Shown: positions 6,509 to 15,086 of the stretch, one piece after another | Layout: each line of letters opens with the position of its first letter | Numbering within the stretch: the first letter of the stretch is position 1 | Origin: JAVJRN01 sp040218415 | Lineage (GTDB): Bacteria > Bacteroidota > Bacteroidia > Cytophagales > Cyclobacteriaceae | Direction of reading: 5' to 3' | Length of the DNA: 18,892 bases | Assembly: GCA_040218415.1 (NCBI GenBank) | Contig: JAVJRN010000012.1 | Coordinates: forward strand, 1-18,892 | The notes under the pieces: model-generated | The model's input: the letters and a program-made list of their open reading frames with translations, nothing else | Databases searched by the model: none | What the model was told of the DNA's origin: nothing | Program-made: the position numbers and the translations under genes

Positions 6509-7176
6509 AAAAAATATTAACCCTCATAGCGCTCATCGCCATTTCATACACGACCAAAGCGCAGTATGATAGCTTAGAGACCAAAGCGTTTAGGCTCAAT
6601 GTCATGATTGATGCAATTCAAAGCTTTAACCCAGTTGATCCATCGCTCATGATTTCCAGTGAAGTGTTTTTGAGTGAAAGACTAAGTTTGGCTCCCGAAG
6701 TAGGTATCATGGGCACTGCGAGATCGAATACGAGTGAAGAGCGGCCCATAGAAGTAAAAAAATTCATCAAGTTACAGCAGAGTGTAAGGTACTACTTCGA
6801 CGATTTTGAGGATGAAAATATAAAGCTTTACGTAGGCGCGACCATCCAATATCGAAACATGACGATTAATGAAAATTATATTATTGGTTATGATTGCCCG
6901 ACATTTGGCGGTTGTCTTTATTACCGAAACTTTACAGGAGATATATCTACAGAACGATTGAGCTACACTTTAAACTTCGGAGCTAGAGCTAGGATATCGG
7001 ACAGATTGCTACTGAATTGGTCTTATGGAATCGGCGAGCAAAACTATACGGTTGATCGGGCGCCCTTTTTTGAAGGTACTTTTGTCGAAAATGATCGGTT
7101 TATCGAAGAAGAAAAGCTTGGCCGCAACATCTTCATGTCCTTTTCGATTAAGTTGGGCTACTGGATTTTTAAGTAG
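6505..7176 (+). CDS. Outer-membrane beta-barrel protein, last of trio
   Basis: A 223-residue protein with a Sec signal peptide (MKKILTLIALIAISYTTKAQ, cleavage before Gln20). The mature part alternates hydrophobic and polar residues in strands (LSLAPEVGIMGTA, KLQQSVRYYFDDF, IKLYVGATIQYRNM, LNFGARARISDRLLLNWSYGIG) and ends in an aromatic-containing strand, IKLGYWIF. This is the pattern of small Bacteroidota porin-like barrels of about 8-10 strands. It is translationally coupled to two lipoprotein genes, so the three products may form one outer-membrane assembly. That is inference from gene order only. Confidence 0.7.
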   Translation: MKKILTLIALIAISYTTKAQYDSLETKAFRLNVMIDAIQSFNPVDPSLMISSEVFLSERLSLAPEVGIMGTARSNTSEERPIEVKKFIKLQQSVRYYFDDFEDENIKLYVGATIQYRNMTINENYIIGYDCPTFGGCLYYRNFTGDISTERLSYTLNFGARARISDRLLLNWSYGIGEQNYTVDRAPFFEGTFVENDRFIEEEKLGRNIFMSFSIKLGYWIFK

Positions 7177-7216
7177 CCGGATTTTGATCACCATTGCCTT
7201 CCTCTTTCGGGGGCCA

Positions 7217-7249
7217 AACTCTTGGAGGTTTTGAAACCTTCCAAGGGTT
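7217..7249. repeat. Long palindrome between convergent genes (repeat or terminator)
   Basis: AACTCTTGGAGGTTT (7217-7231), centre TG, then AAACCTTCCAAGGGTT (7234-7249) pair almost completely, with one bulged T and one G-T wobble. It sits between the convergent barrel gene and the EamA gene and may end transcription in both directions. There is no strong T-run directly after it. Very similar CTTGGAGGTTT/AAACCTCCAAG palindromes are, as I recall, scattered through many Bacteroidota genomes, so it may be a REP-like mobile palindrome. Confidence 0.6.
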
Positions 7250-7297
7250 CAAACTCAAATCTTATATTTCCTTTAATGGAAGGTGGTTTTTTAAAAG

Positions 7298-8200
7298 TTA
7301 AGCCGGTTTTCGCTTCCTTTCCGCCACCACTATACCACCAATAATCACCGCGGCACCTACAAACTGCACCCAATGTAATCTTTCATCAAGAAAAATGTAG
7401 GCTAAAATAATTGTGGAAACAGGACCTAAACTTCCAAGAATAGCGAAGTTTCCAGCCCCTACAGCTTTAATCGCATAAGAAATCAAATAAGAGGGAATTA
7501 CCGTGGCGACTACAGCCATCAAAAAAGCAATCCAATAGACCTCAGTAGAGAAATTAAAGATGTCCAGCGGGCTTGATGAGATAATAAAATAATGACCTAT
7601 GACGCAGATACTGGAAACGATCATCGCCAAACTCGTGAAACGTGTAGCACCGAATTTGGGAATGAGTTGGCCAGAACCCACAAGATAACTGGAATACATC
7701 AAGGCACTCAAAAATATGAATAGGGCGCCTTTGAGGAAATCATCATTGGCTCCTACAGCCAGCTCCGTGGAGAAAACCACAACTATGCCCAAATAAGTAA
7801 TAATGACTCCCAGCATCTGTTTTTTGGTAATTCGTTTGTGCAGAAAGACAAAAGAAATAAGTAGCACTAGCGTAGGATAAATGAATAATATCAGACGCTC
7901 AACGCTTGCTTTGATGAAGTTGAGCCCATAAAAGTCGAAAAAGCTGGCCAGATAATAACCTATAAATCCAAATAGACAAATTTGGATATAGTCATTTCTC
8001 ACAGGCTGCTTATCCAAGTTCTTTTTTTGGACAAACAGGATGACAAGGTAAAAGGGTAAGGAAAAAAGCATGCGAAGGAGCAATAAAGAAACGCTATCTA
8101 TCCCGTAAATATATGCGCCTTTCACCATGACGGCTTTACTGGAGAAAAACAGTATTCCCAGTATTCCTAAAAATATTCCAGCGGACCTACTTTGAAGCAC
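7298..8200 (-). CDS. EamA/DMT-family transporter
   Basis: A 300-residue integral membrane protein with about ten transmembrane helices in two EamA repeats (about 8-135 and 150-293). Typical features are the N-terminal helix GIFLGILGILFFSSKAVMVK, the first-repeat end LIFIYPTLVLLISFVFLHKR, and the second-repeat end LGSLGPVSTIILAYIFLDER followed by an amphipathic VVAERKRK tail. Substrates of this family vary widely and cannot be read from the sequence. The start is GTG at 8198-8200, inside the lspA gene (14-nt overlap), so expression is probably coupled to lspA. Confidence 0.85.
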   Translation of the reverse strand: MLQSRSAGIFLGILGILFFSSKAVMVKGAYIYGIDSVSLLLLRMLFSLPFYLVILFVQKKNLDKQPVRNDYIQICLFGFIGYYLASFFDFYGLNFIKASVERLILFIYPTLVLLISFVFLHKRITKKQMLGVIITYLGIVVVFSTELAVGANDDFLKGALFIFLSALMYSSYLVGSGQLIPKFGATRFTSLAMIVSSICVIGHYFIISSSPLDIFNFSTEVYWIAFLMAVVATVIPSYLISYAIKAVGAGNFAILGSLGPVSTIILAYIFLDERLHWVQFVGAAVIIGGIVVAERKRKPA

Positions 8201-8846
8201 TCACCGAGTTCGCTTCTGATGAGTCTGCTTTTTCCGATTCCTCCTCATTTTCTTCTTTGAAATAACTTCTTTGAAAAATTAAGATAAAGGTGATTCCCAT
8301 AAATATGGAAGCATCCGCCACATTGAAAACTGGCCAAAGTGCCATATAATCTCCTCCAATTAGGGGAATCCACTCGGCCACTCGGCCTTCCCAAATATCG
8401 ATATAAAACATATCTACCACTTGGCCATTGAACCAAGGTGTAGGGGCGTCATATGGCGCATTGTCTAGGTATATACCATAAAAAATACTATCGACAACAT
8501 TGCCAATAGCTCCACCAAGAATCAAGGAAATGCAGATCAAAAGTCCAATAGCCGCTTCTTTTTTATAAAGTGTGTAGAGGTAATAACCGATGGCCACCAT
8601 GGCCACCAATCTGAAAAGGGTAAGTATCATTTTACTGTTTTCAAATGGCATTTGCATGCCAAAAGCCATTCCTGGGTTGGTGAGGTAATGCAACTTAAAC
8701 CAATCTCCAAAAATTTGAATTTGGCCTTTACTCCCCATTTGCATATTGAAGTGTACCAAAAGTTTCGAGATTTGATCGACTGCAATCACACCAAAACTGA
8801 GAAGATAAAAGAGGTATAATTGAGGTTGCTTTTTTTCTATTGTCAT
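8187..8846 (-). CDS. lspA: Lipoprotein signal peptidase II
   Basis: A 219-residue inner-membrane aspartyl protease that removes the signal peptide of lipoproteins after diacylglycerol addition. Conserved elements seen are AVDQISK near the N-terminus, NPGMAFGM (57-64), the catalytic Asp119 in GNVVDS and the second catalytic Asp178 in FNVADASIFMG. The first motif has Ser where enterobacterial enzymes have Arg (GNxxDR). The protein is longer than the E. coli form (about 164). An insertion between the two aspartates (about 130-170) and an acidic Ser/Glu tail account for the difference; both are common in Bacteroidota. It lies 45 nt after ileS, an ancient conserved pairing. Its substrates would include the lipoproteins encoded at 5229-6508. 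Confidence 0.93.
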   Translation of the reverse strand: MTIEKKQPQLYLFYLLSFGVIAVDQISKLLVHFNMQMGSKGQIQIFGDWFKLHYLTNPGMAFGMQMPFENSKMILTLFRLVAMVAIGYYLYTLYKKEAAIGLLICISLILGGAIGNVVDSIFYGIYLDNAPYDAPTPWFNGQVVDMFYIDIWEGRVAEWIPLIGGDYMALWPVFNVADASIFMGITFILIFQRSYFKEENEEESEKADSSEANSVSASK

Positions 8847-8891
8847 GCTATTCCTTCTGCTTTTAAAACCTAACTAGGCGCAAAACGCGTT

Positions 8892-11800
8892 TTATTTGGC
8901 TACTTCTATACTTAACTTAACAATCACTCCGTCGATATCAAGCTCGGTACCGCCGTTTAATTCATTTACATACTCCAAAGCTACCGCTTGGGTTTCCTTT
9001 TGGATGTAACTTTTGTAATCGGCAATTGCCGCTGAGACTATGGCTTCTGTAGCGCTTACTTTTACATTGATTTTATCTTGCACTTCAAGTCCATCATCTT
9101 TTCTTAGATTTTGAATACGATTGACAAGATCTCTGCTCAACCCTTCTTTTTTCAGGTCATCGGTTAGTGTGACATCCAGAGCCACCGTAAGTCCATCCTC
9201 AGTGGCGACAAGCCAGCCAGGAATATCCTCAGAAGTGATTTCAACATCTTCTAATGTGAGGCTTACTTTATCTCCATCCAAGTCGATTTCATAAGTCCCT
9301 TCTTTTTCAAGCTGCTTGATTTCGTCTTGGCTCATACCATTGATGATCGGCGTAAGCATTTTCATTTTAGCCCCAAAATGCTGACCCAGTTTTCTGAAAT
9401 TTGGTTTGATTTTCTTCACCAAAACCCCAGAATCCTCGCCTACATATTCAATTTCCTTTACATTGATTTCTGAAAGGATGAGCTCTTCTACATTCAGGAT
9501 GAGCTGTTTATCAGCCTCTTTCAATATCGGGATCAATATTTTTTGCAAAGGTTGACGAACTTTGATGCGTTCCTTTTTACGAAGTGAATGTACCAAAGAA
9601 GAAATGCGCTGCGCAATGTGCATGCTCTCACTCAACTCAGTATCAATCAAACGATCATCAGCCGCTACTAGCTTTGTCAAATGCACAGACTCTGGTGCAA
9701 GTGGCGTTTGGTGAGCAATAGCCTTCTCTCTAATGCCATCGGTCATGTTTTTGTACAACCACTCCGCATAGAAAGGTGCAATTGGACTCATGAGCTGGGC
9801 AGTGACCAGTAAGCATTCATGGAGCGTTTCATAAGCCGCCTTTTTATCGGCATTTAGTTCGCTCATCCAGAACCGTTTTCTTGACAAGCGCACATACCAG
9901 TTGCTTACCTGATTGTTGATAAAATCTTGTATCGCTCGGGCTGCTTGCGTTGGTTCGTAGTTTTCATAAAAAGCCGAAACCTCCTTGATCAAAACCTGCA
10001 ACTCAGACAAGATCCATCGGTCAAATGTAGCCCTATTTGCCACTGGTGTTACATTTTGCTCATCTACTTGGAAGTTGTCCAAGTTAGTGTAAAGGGCATA
10101 AAAGGAATAGGTATTAGAAAGTGTTCCGAAGAATTTACGCTGCACCTCCTGAACGCCATCCAGATCAAACTTCAAGTTGTCCCACGGGTTGGCATTGCTA
10201 ATCATGTACCAGCGAGTAGCATCAGCACCAAACTTGTCCATGGTTGAAAAAGGATCAACCGCATTGCCCAATCTCTTGGACATTTTATTGCCATCTTTAT
10301 CCAATACTAGCCCGTTTGCGATGACATTTTTGAACGCTACTTTGTCAAATAGTAAAGTGGAGATCGCATGAAGGGTAAAAAACCAACCGCGTGTTTGATC
10401 TACACCTTCCGCAATAAAATCTGCAGGATAGTTATTGTCAAAAATTTCTTTGTTTTCGAATGGATAATGCCACTGCGCATAAGGCATAGCACCAGAATCA
10501 AACCAAACATCGATGAGGTCTGCTTCACGAGTCATTTTTTGACCAGACTCACTGACTAAAAAGACATCATCCACGTATGGTCGATGAAGGTCGAAATCGT
10601 CGTTGATCTCATCCTTCATGAAGCCTACATCGACCGCTTTTTTCACTTCTGCTTTTAGCTCCGCAATGCTGCCGATGCATTTCATTTCTTTGCGGTCTTC
10701 AGTTACCCATATCGGCAAAGGCGTTCCCCAATATCTGGATCTGGAAAGATTCCAGTCAACAAGATTTTCCAGCCAGTTGCCAAAACGCCCTGAACCTGTG
10801 GAAGCAGGCTTCCAGTTGATTGTTTTGTTCAAGTCGACCAAGCGGTCTTTGAGTGCTGTGGTTTTAATAAACCAAGAATCCAGCGGATAATAAAGTATGG
10901 GCTTATCGGTTCTCCAACAATGTGGATAACTATGCTCGTATTTCTCCACTTTGAAAGCCTTGTTGTCTTCTTTCAGCTTGATGGCGATGAGTACATCCGT
11001 CGGCTTAAAGTCAGGGCTGTCCTGTGTTGCCTGATCGTAGTACTCTGTTTTGACATACTTGTCAGCAAAATCCGTGACTTCTTCTACAAACTTTCCTTGC
11101 TTGTTAACTAAAGGTACTTCCTGCCCTAGTTCGTCGAGCACCATCACAGAAGGTACGCCGTTTTGTTGTGCGACTCTAAAGTCATCCGCACCAAAAATAG
11201 AAGCAGTATGCACTACTCCAGTACCGTCTTCAGTAGACACGAAATCTCCTGCGATTACGCGAAAGGCATCTTTTTCAAGTTTTTCATTGGTGACGTACGG
11301 CATCAACTGCTCATATCGTACTTCCAGTAGGTCTTTCCCAGTAAACTCTTGTATAACCTCAAAAGGGATGAGCTTGTCACCGCCCTTGTAGTCTTCAAAA
11401 ACGACTTCTTTCGCTTTTTCCGAGAAAAATTTCCCCATCAAGTCTCTGGCAAGGATCACGCTTACAGGCTCAAAAGTATAAGGGTTGAAAGTTTTCACTT
11501 TCACATAATTGATCTTTTCTCCAACGGCTAGAGCACAGTTGGAAGGTAGCGTCCAAGGCGTAGTAGTCCACGCGATGATGCGTACATCTTCCTTGTCATC
11601 TTCGAAAAGCCAAGCGGAATTTTCCTGGTTTTTTACTTTGAACTGCGCGACAATAGAGGTGTCTTTCACATCCTGATATGTGCCGGGCTGGTTCAGCTCA
11701 TGGGAACTTAAGCCTGTGCCAGCAGCTGGCGAATAGGGTTGTACGGTGTAGCCTTTATAAAGCAAGCCTTTATCAAACAACTTCTTGAGCAAGCTCCAAA

Positions 11801-12278
11801 GCGTCTCCATGTACGGCTGCTCAAAAGTGATATAAGGATCATCCAAATCAACCCAATAGCCCATTTGGCGTGTGAGGTCATCCCATTCATCTTTGAACTT
11901 CATCACTGCCTCACGGCATTTCTGATTGTATTCGGCAACAGATATGGTCTTCCCAATATCGTCTTTTTTGATACCCAGTTCTTTCTCAACTTGAAGTTCC
12001 ACAGGCAAACCATGGGTGTCCCAGCCACCTTTTCTTTTAACCTGAAAGCCTTGCAAGGTTTTGTATCTGCAAAAAATATCTTTAACCGTACGAGCCATCA
12101 CATGGTGAATGCCTGGGGTGCCATTGGCCGATGGAGGGCCTTCGTAAAAAGTAAAAGAAGGACTCCCTTCTCGTTCGGAGATCGACTTTTCGAAAATGCC
12201 GTTTTCTTCCCAGTATTTTAATATTTCCTTTGAAATGTTGGGATAACTGACCTGCTTATATTCTGGATATTTCGCCAC
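8892..12278 (-). CDS. ileS: Isoleucyl-tRNA synthetase with GIHH signature
   Basis: This 1128-residue class I synthetase charges tRNA-Ile in the cytoplasm. The class I signature, normally HIGH, is GIHH (residues 56-59, within ANGTPGIHHV). The second signature is KMSKR (665-669). The CP1 editing domain is present: TTTPWTLPSN (238-247) and GTGVVHTASIFGADD (352-366) with the editing Asp pair 365-366. The anticodon-binding region follows (WILSELQ, WYVRLSRKRFW), and the long C-terminal extension lacks the zinc-finger cysteines of the E. coli type. Length and motifs place it in the eukaryote-like IleRS2 branch used by Bacteroidota. It starts at GTG (12276-12278), with an in-frame TAG 12 nt upstream, and lies 28 nt after the RND gene. 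Confidence 0.96.
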   Translation of the reverse strand: MAKYPEYKQVSYPNISKEILKYWEENGIFEKSISEREGSPSFTFYEGPPSANGTPGIHHVMARTVKDIFCRYKTLQGFQVKRKGGWDTHGLPVELQVEKELGIKKDDIGKTISVAEYNQKCREAVMKFKDEWDDLTRQMGYWVDLDDPYITFEQPYMETLWSLLKKLFDKGLLYKGYTVQPYSPAAGTGLSSHELNQPGTYQDVKDTSIVAQFKVKNQENSAWLFEDDKEDVRIIAWTTTPWTLPSNCALAVGEKINYVKVKTFNPYTFEPVSVILARDLMGKFFSEKAKEVVFEDYKGGDKLIPFEVIQEFTGKDLLEVRYEQLMPYVTNEKLEKDAFRVIAGDFVSTEDGTGVVHTASIFGADDFRVAQQNGVPSVMVLDELGQEVPLVNKQGKFVEEVTDFADKYVKTEYYDQATQDSPDFKPTDVLIAIKLKEDNKAFKVEKYEHSYPHCWRTDKPILYYPLDSWFIKTTALKDRLVDLNKTINWKPASTGSGRFGNWLENLVDWNLSRSRYWGTPLPIWVTEDRKEMKCIGSIAELKAEVKKAVDVGFMKDEINDDFDLHRPYVDDVFLVSESGQKMTREADLIDVWFDSGAMPYAQWHYPFENKEIFDNNYPADFIAEGVDQTRGWFFTLHAISTLLFDKVAFKNVIANGLVLDKDGNKMSKRLGNAVDPFSTMDKFGADATRWYMISNANPWDNLKFDLDGVQEVQRKFFGTLSNTYSFYALYTNLDNFQVDEQNVTPVANRATFDRWILSELQVLIKEVSAFYENYEPTQAARAIQDFINNQVSNWYVRLSRKRFWMSELNADKKAAYETLHECLLVTAQLMSPIAPFYAEWLYKNMTDGIREKAIAHQTPLAPESVHLTKLVAADDRLIDTELSESMHIAQRISSLVHSLRKKERIKVRQPLQKILIPILKEADKQLILNVEELILSEINVKEIEYVGEDSGVLVKKIKPNFRKLGQHFGAKMKMLTPIINGMSQDEIKQLEKEGTYEIDLDGDKVSLTLEDVEITSEDIPGWLVATEDGLTVALDVTLTDDLKKEGLSRDLVNRIQNLRKDDGLEVQDKINVKVSATEAIVSAAIADYKSYIQKETQAVALEYVNELNGGTELDIDGVIVKLSIEVAK

Positions 12279-12306
12279 GTGTAATCTCTGCTATTAAATT
12301 ATTCTA

Positions 12307-14661
12307 TTATTTTTCTTCTTCCTCTTCAGAAAACCCTTCGATCAATGGGTTTGATTCTTCAGCGTCTTTGCCACTATCAAACTGCAACAACAAAGCCGGT
12401 AACACGACTAAGTTGGTAATCATGGCTAAAAGCAATGTGATCGAAGTAAGCTTACCCAGTGCAATCGTGCCGCCAAACTCTGATGCTGTAAAAATCACAA
12501 AACCAAAAAAGAGAATGATCGAAGTATAGATCATGCTGGATCCAGTTTCTCTTAGACTTTTACTCACAGCGATCGGCACAAAGTAATTATGCTCTTTTAG
12601 CGCTTGTCTGTATTTTGCTAGAAAATGAATACTATCATCCACAGAAATGCCGAACGCAATGCTAAAAATCAAGGCGGTACTTGGCTTCAATGGAATATTA
12701 AAGTACCCCATAATTCCCGCTGTTATCAGCAAAGGAATCATGTTTGGTATAAGCGAAATGATGATCATACGCACATTTCTAAACAAGATGGCCATGATAA
12801 AGGCGATAATGATAAAGGCAATAACCATGGAAGTAAACAGGTTTTGGATCAGGTATTTATTGCCTTTGATAAAAAGAGGTACGGTACCCGTAACTCGAAC
12901 ATCCATATCCGTGTCTCCAAAAATTTTCTCAATTCTAGGCGCCACAATATCATTGACTAACGAATCCATTCTGTTGGATCCAATGTCGGGCATTTTAAGG
13001 GAGATTCGAATAATCTGGCCGGTAGAATCCACAAAATTGTTGGCTATGCCTTCTTGGTCACTATCTTCTTTTAGGTAGCGAAGAATAAACCCACTTTCAC
13101 GATTGCTAGGAATAGAGTAAAAGTTAGGGTCTTGGTTGTAAAATGCTTGGCGAGCTGCTTTGATAAAACTCACCACTGATACCGGTTGCGAGATATAATC
13201 GATGGAATCTAAGAATAATTCAAGCTCATTGATCTTACGAAGGTTACTCAATCGTTGAACACCCTTTTTCTGTCCCGTATCTACAATTACTTCCAAAGGC
13301 ATAACACCACTGAAGTTTTCTTCAAAAAATTGAAGCTCTTTTTTAAGTGGGCTATCTTCCGGCAGGTCGTCCACCATGAAAGAGATCGACTGGATTTTCA
13401 ACATGCCAACTACGGAAATGACTATGACAATGGAGGTCAATAGAAAAATAAGCTTTCTATGCCCATGTACCCATTTGTCTAATATTTTTAAAATGACATC
13501 CAAAAATTTAAAATCCAAATGCTTTAGATGACGCGATGAAGGTGGTTTGAAAAGCGAGAAAACACCTGGTATTAAAATAGTACTTACAATGAAAGTACAC
13601 ATGATATTGATACCAGCAACGATACCAAACTCTTCCAGAATTGGAATACCTGTAGTCACCAATACCAAGAAACCGACAGCAGTGGTAAAGTTGGTAATGA
13701 AAGTTACCACGCCAATATTTTTGATAATCTTAGTCAGCGCTTTGAGTTGATCACCGTGATCAGCATATTCCTGATGGTATTTATTGAGCATATACACGCT
13801 ATTCGGAATCCCAATCACCACGATGATGGATGGTATAAGGCCCGTTAAAAGCGTGATTTTGTACTGCAAAAGGGAAAGCGTACCAATAACCCAAACCACG
13901 ATCACACCGATGATTACCAAAGGAAAGAATACTGCTTTAAATGAACGGAAGAAGAAAAAGAGAATTAATCCCGTAATGGCTACTGAAATAATCAGGAATT
14001 TATTTAGCTCTTGCTTAATCTTGATTGTATTCACAGAACGAACATAGGGTAAGCCTGCAAAATGTGTTTCGACTCCTGTTGCATCACTAAACTGCTCACC
14101 AGCCATGACAATATCCGCGATCATTGTATCGCGTTGGTCGGAGTTTAAGATGTTTTTATCAACGGTAACGAGTATAAGTGTAGCTCCATTCTCAGGATTG
14201 ATCAATTGGCCAGAGTAGAACTTGAGGTCAAAAGCTACACGAAGTAAGCTATCTAATACTTTCTGGTCGTCAGGGATCTCTGGAAAAACTGGCGCTAACT
14301 CGAAGCGTTTACTTGCCTCGTTTTTCTCTAGCATTTTTAGATTTGGAAGACCTAGTACATCTTTTACTCCGTTGATGCGCCCAAGCTCGCGCGTTAGAAA
14401 CTGCATTTTTCGGAAGTTGTCAACTTTGTAAACCGCACTATCTTTAACACCGATGGCCATGATGTTGCCGTCCTCTCCAAAAAGCTGCTTGAATTCTCGA
14501 AAATATTGCTGATCCGGATCGTCATAGGGCACAATATTCACCATGTCATACGACCAATTGACGAATTGTGCCTGATAACCCATAAAGATGGTTATTGCCC
14601 CTAAAGCAACCATCAAGATGATTCTAAATTTGAGTATTATATTAGCTATGCTTGTCCACAT
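12307..14661 (-). CDS. RND/MMPL-family exporter
   Basis: A 784-residue membrane protein built as two repeats of one helix, a periplasmic loop and about five helices. The first helix is at 12-30, the first loop at about 35-220, the first helix bundle at about 222-370, a second lone helix near 400, the second loop to about 610, and the second bundle at 610-765. This is the MMPL/HpnN layout seen in exporters of lipids, hopanoids or similar hydrophobic compounds. The second bundle keeps the proton-relay motif GISVDDSIHFLAKYR (Asp675-676). The matching site in the first bundle reads GIPNSVYMLNKYH with no acid. It ends in a very acidic tail. A TAnnTTTG box lies 93 nt upstream. It is the likely first gene of the ileS-lspA run. 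The substrate is unknown. Confidence 0.88.
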   Translation of the reverse strand: MWTSIANIILKFRIILMVALGAITIFMGYQAQFVNWSYDMVNIVPYDDPDQQYFREFKQLFGEDGNIMAIGVKDSAVYKVDNFRKMQFLTRELGRINGVKDVLGLPNLKMLEKNEASKRFELAPVFPEIPDDQKVLDSLLRVAFDLKFYSGQLINPENGATLILVTVDKNILNSDQRDTMIADIVMAGEQFSDATGVETHFAGLPYVRSVNTIKIKQELNKFLIISVAITGLILFFFFRSFKAVFFPLVIIGVIVVWVIGTLSLLQYKITLLTGLIPSIIVVIGIPNSVYMLNKYHQEYADHGDQLKALTKIIKNIGVVTFITNFTTAVGFLVLVTTGIPILEEFGIVAGINIMCTFIVSTILIPGVFSLFKPPSSRHLKHLDFKFLDVILKILDKWVHGHRKLIFLLTSIVIVISVVGMLKIQSISFMVDDLPEDSPLKKELQFFEENFSGVMPLEVIVDTGQKKGVQRLSNLRKINELELFLDSIDYISQPVSVVSFIKAARQAFYNQDPNFYSIPSNRESGFILRYLKEDSDQEGIANNFVDSTGQIIRISLKMPDIGSNRMDSLVNDIVAPRIEKIFGDTDMDVRVTGTVPLFIKGNKYLIQNLFTSMVIAFIIIAFIMAILFRNVRMIIISLIPNMIPLLITAGIMGYFNIPLKPSTALIFSIAFGISVDDSIHFLAKYRQALKEHNYFVPIAVSKSLRETGSSMIYTSIILFFGFVIFTASEFGGTIALGKLTSITLLLAMITNLVVLPALLLQFDSGKDAEESNPLIEGFSEEEEEK

Positions 14662-14753
14662 GAAATGAGCCTGAGCCCTTCTGCTTTATAAATACGAAAC
14701 TCAAACTGCTTTGAGATATTCGATATTGGTTAGTAATGACTGAAAATGAGCGG

Positions 14754-14761
14754 CAAAGGTA
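14754..14761 (-). promoter_or_regulatory. Bacteroidota-type -7 box for the RND-ileS-lspA run
   Basis: The minus strand reads TACCTTTG, an exact match to the phylum consensus TAnnTTTG, 93-100 nt upstream of the RND start. No good TTTG -33 element is visible at the expected distance, so the assignment rests on the -7 match. Confidence 0.5.
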
Positions 14762-14817
14762 ATTATTTATTCTTTTTATAAGACTGAATCGCCATGTGCT
14801 TAATTTTTGTTGAATAC

Positions 14818-15006
14818 ATGGAAATTAAGGATGCTGCGGTGTATTTCAATAACAAATCAGTTCTCTATATGTTGGCCGACTCTATTAAATGGAGCAAGAG
14901 GCTTTTTAAAGCAGACTTCAAAAACCAAAATATCAATCCAATAATCATCATTCCTGCGCATAAAGGAATCTCATTTCGAGAGAATAAAGATTATATTTTA
15001 CAATGA
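14818..15006 (+). CDS. Possible small protein, 62 residues
   Basis: A frame starting ATG 14818 (MEIKDAAVYFNNKSVLYMLA) and ending TGA at 15004-15006 sits alone on the plus strand, between the divergent RND gene and the convergent DUF4494 gene. The product is lysine- and asparagine-rich with one hydrophobic patch (PIIIIP) and no recognised domain. An ATG 24 nt earlier (14794) is in frame but adds an unlikely MCLIFVEY. Upstream, TTAATTTTTGTTG resembles a -7 box with one extra T. It fills an otherwise empty 420-nt gap. It may be a real orphan or chance. Confidence 0.3.
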   Translation: MEIKDAAVYFNNKSVLYMLADSIKWSKRLFKADFKNQNINPIIIIPAHKGISFRENKDYILQ

Positions 15007-15014
15007 GGAACTTC

Positions 15015-15050
15015 AAAAAAGAAGCCCGATCCATACTCTGGATCAGGCTT
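15015..15050 (-). terminator. Intrinsic terminator after the DUF4494 gene
   Basis: On the minus strand AAGCCTGATCCA, loop GAGTA, TGGATCGGGCTT form a 12-bp stem (one G-U pair), followed by C and six Ts (15015-15020). It lies 36 nt past the DUF4494 stop and is the best terminator in the window. Confidence 0.88.
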
Positions 15051-15086
15051 ATAGTTGCTCGGTTTCCGAACGGATCTCGATCTACC

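Noticed and set aside
11739..12221. 160-codon plus-strand frame
   Set aside because: It lies antisense inside ileS, whose protein motifs are unmistakable; the frame has no recognisable domain.
12647..13078. 143-codon plus-strand frame
   Set aside because: Antisense to the RND exporter; low-complexity product typical of a shadow frame.
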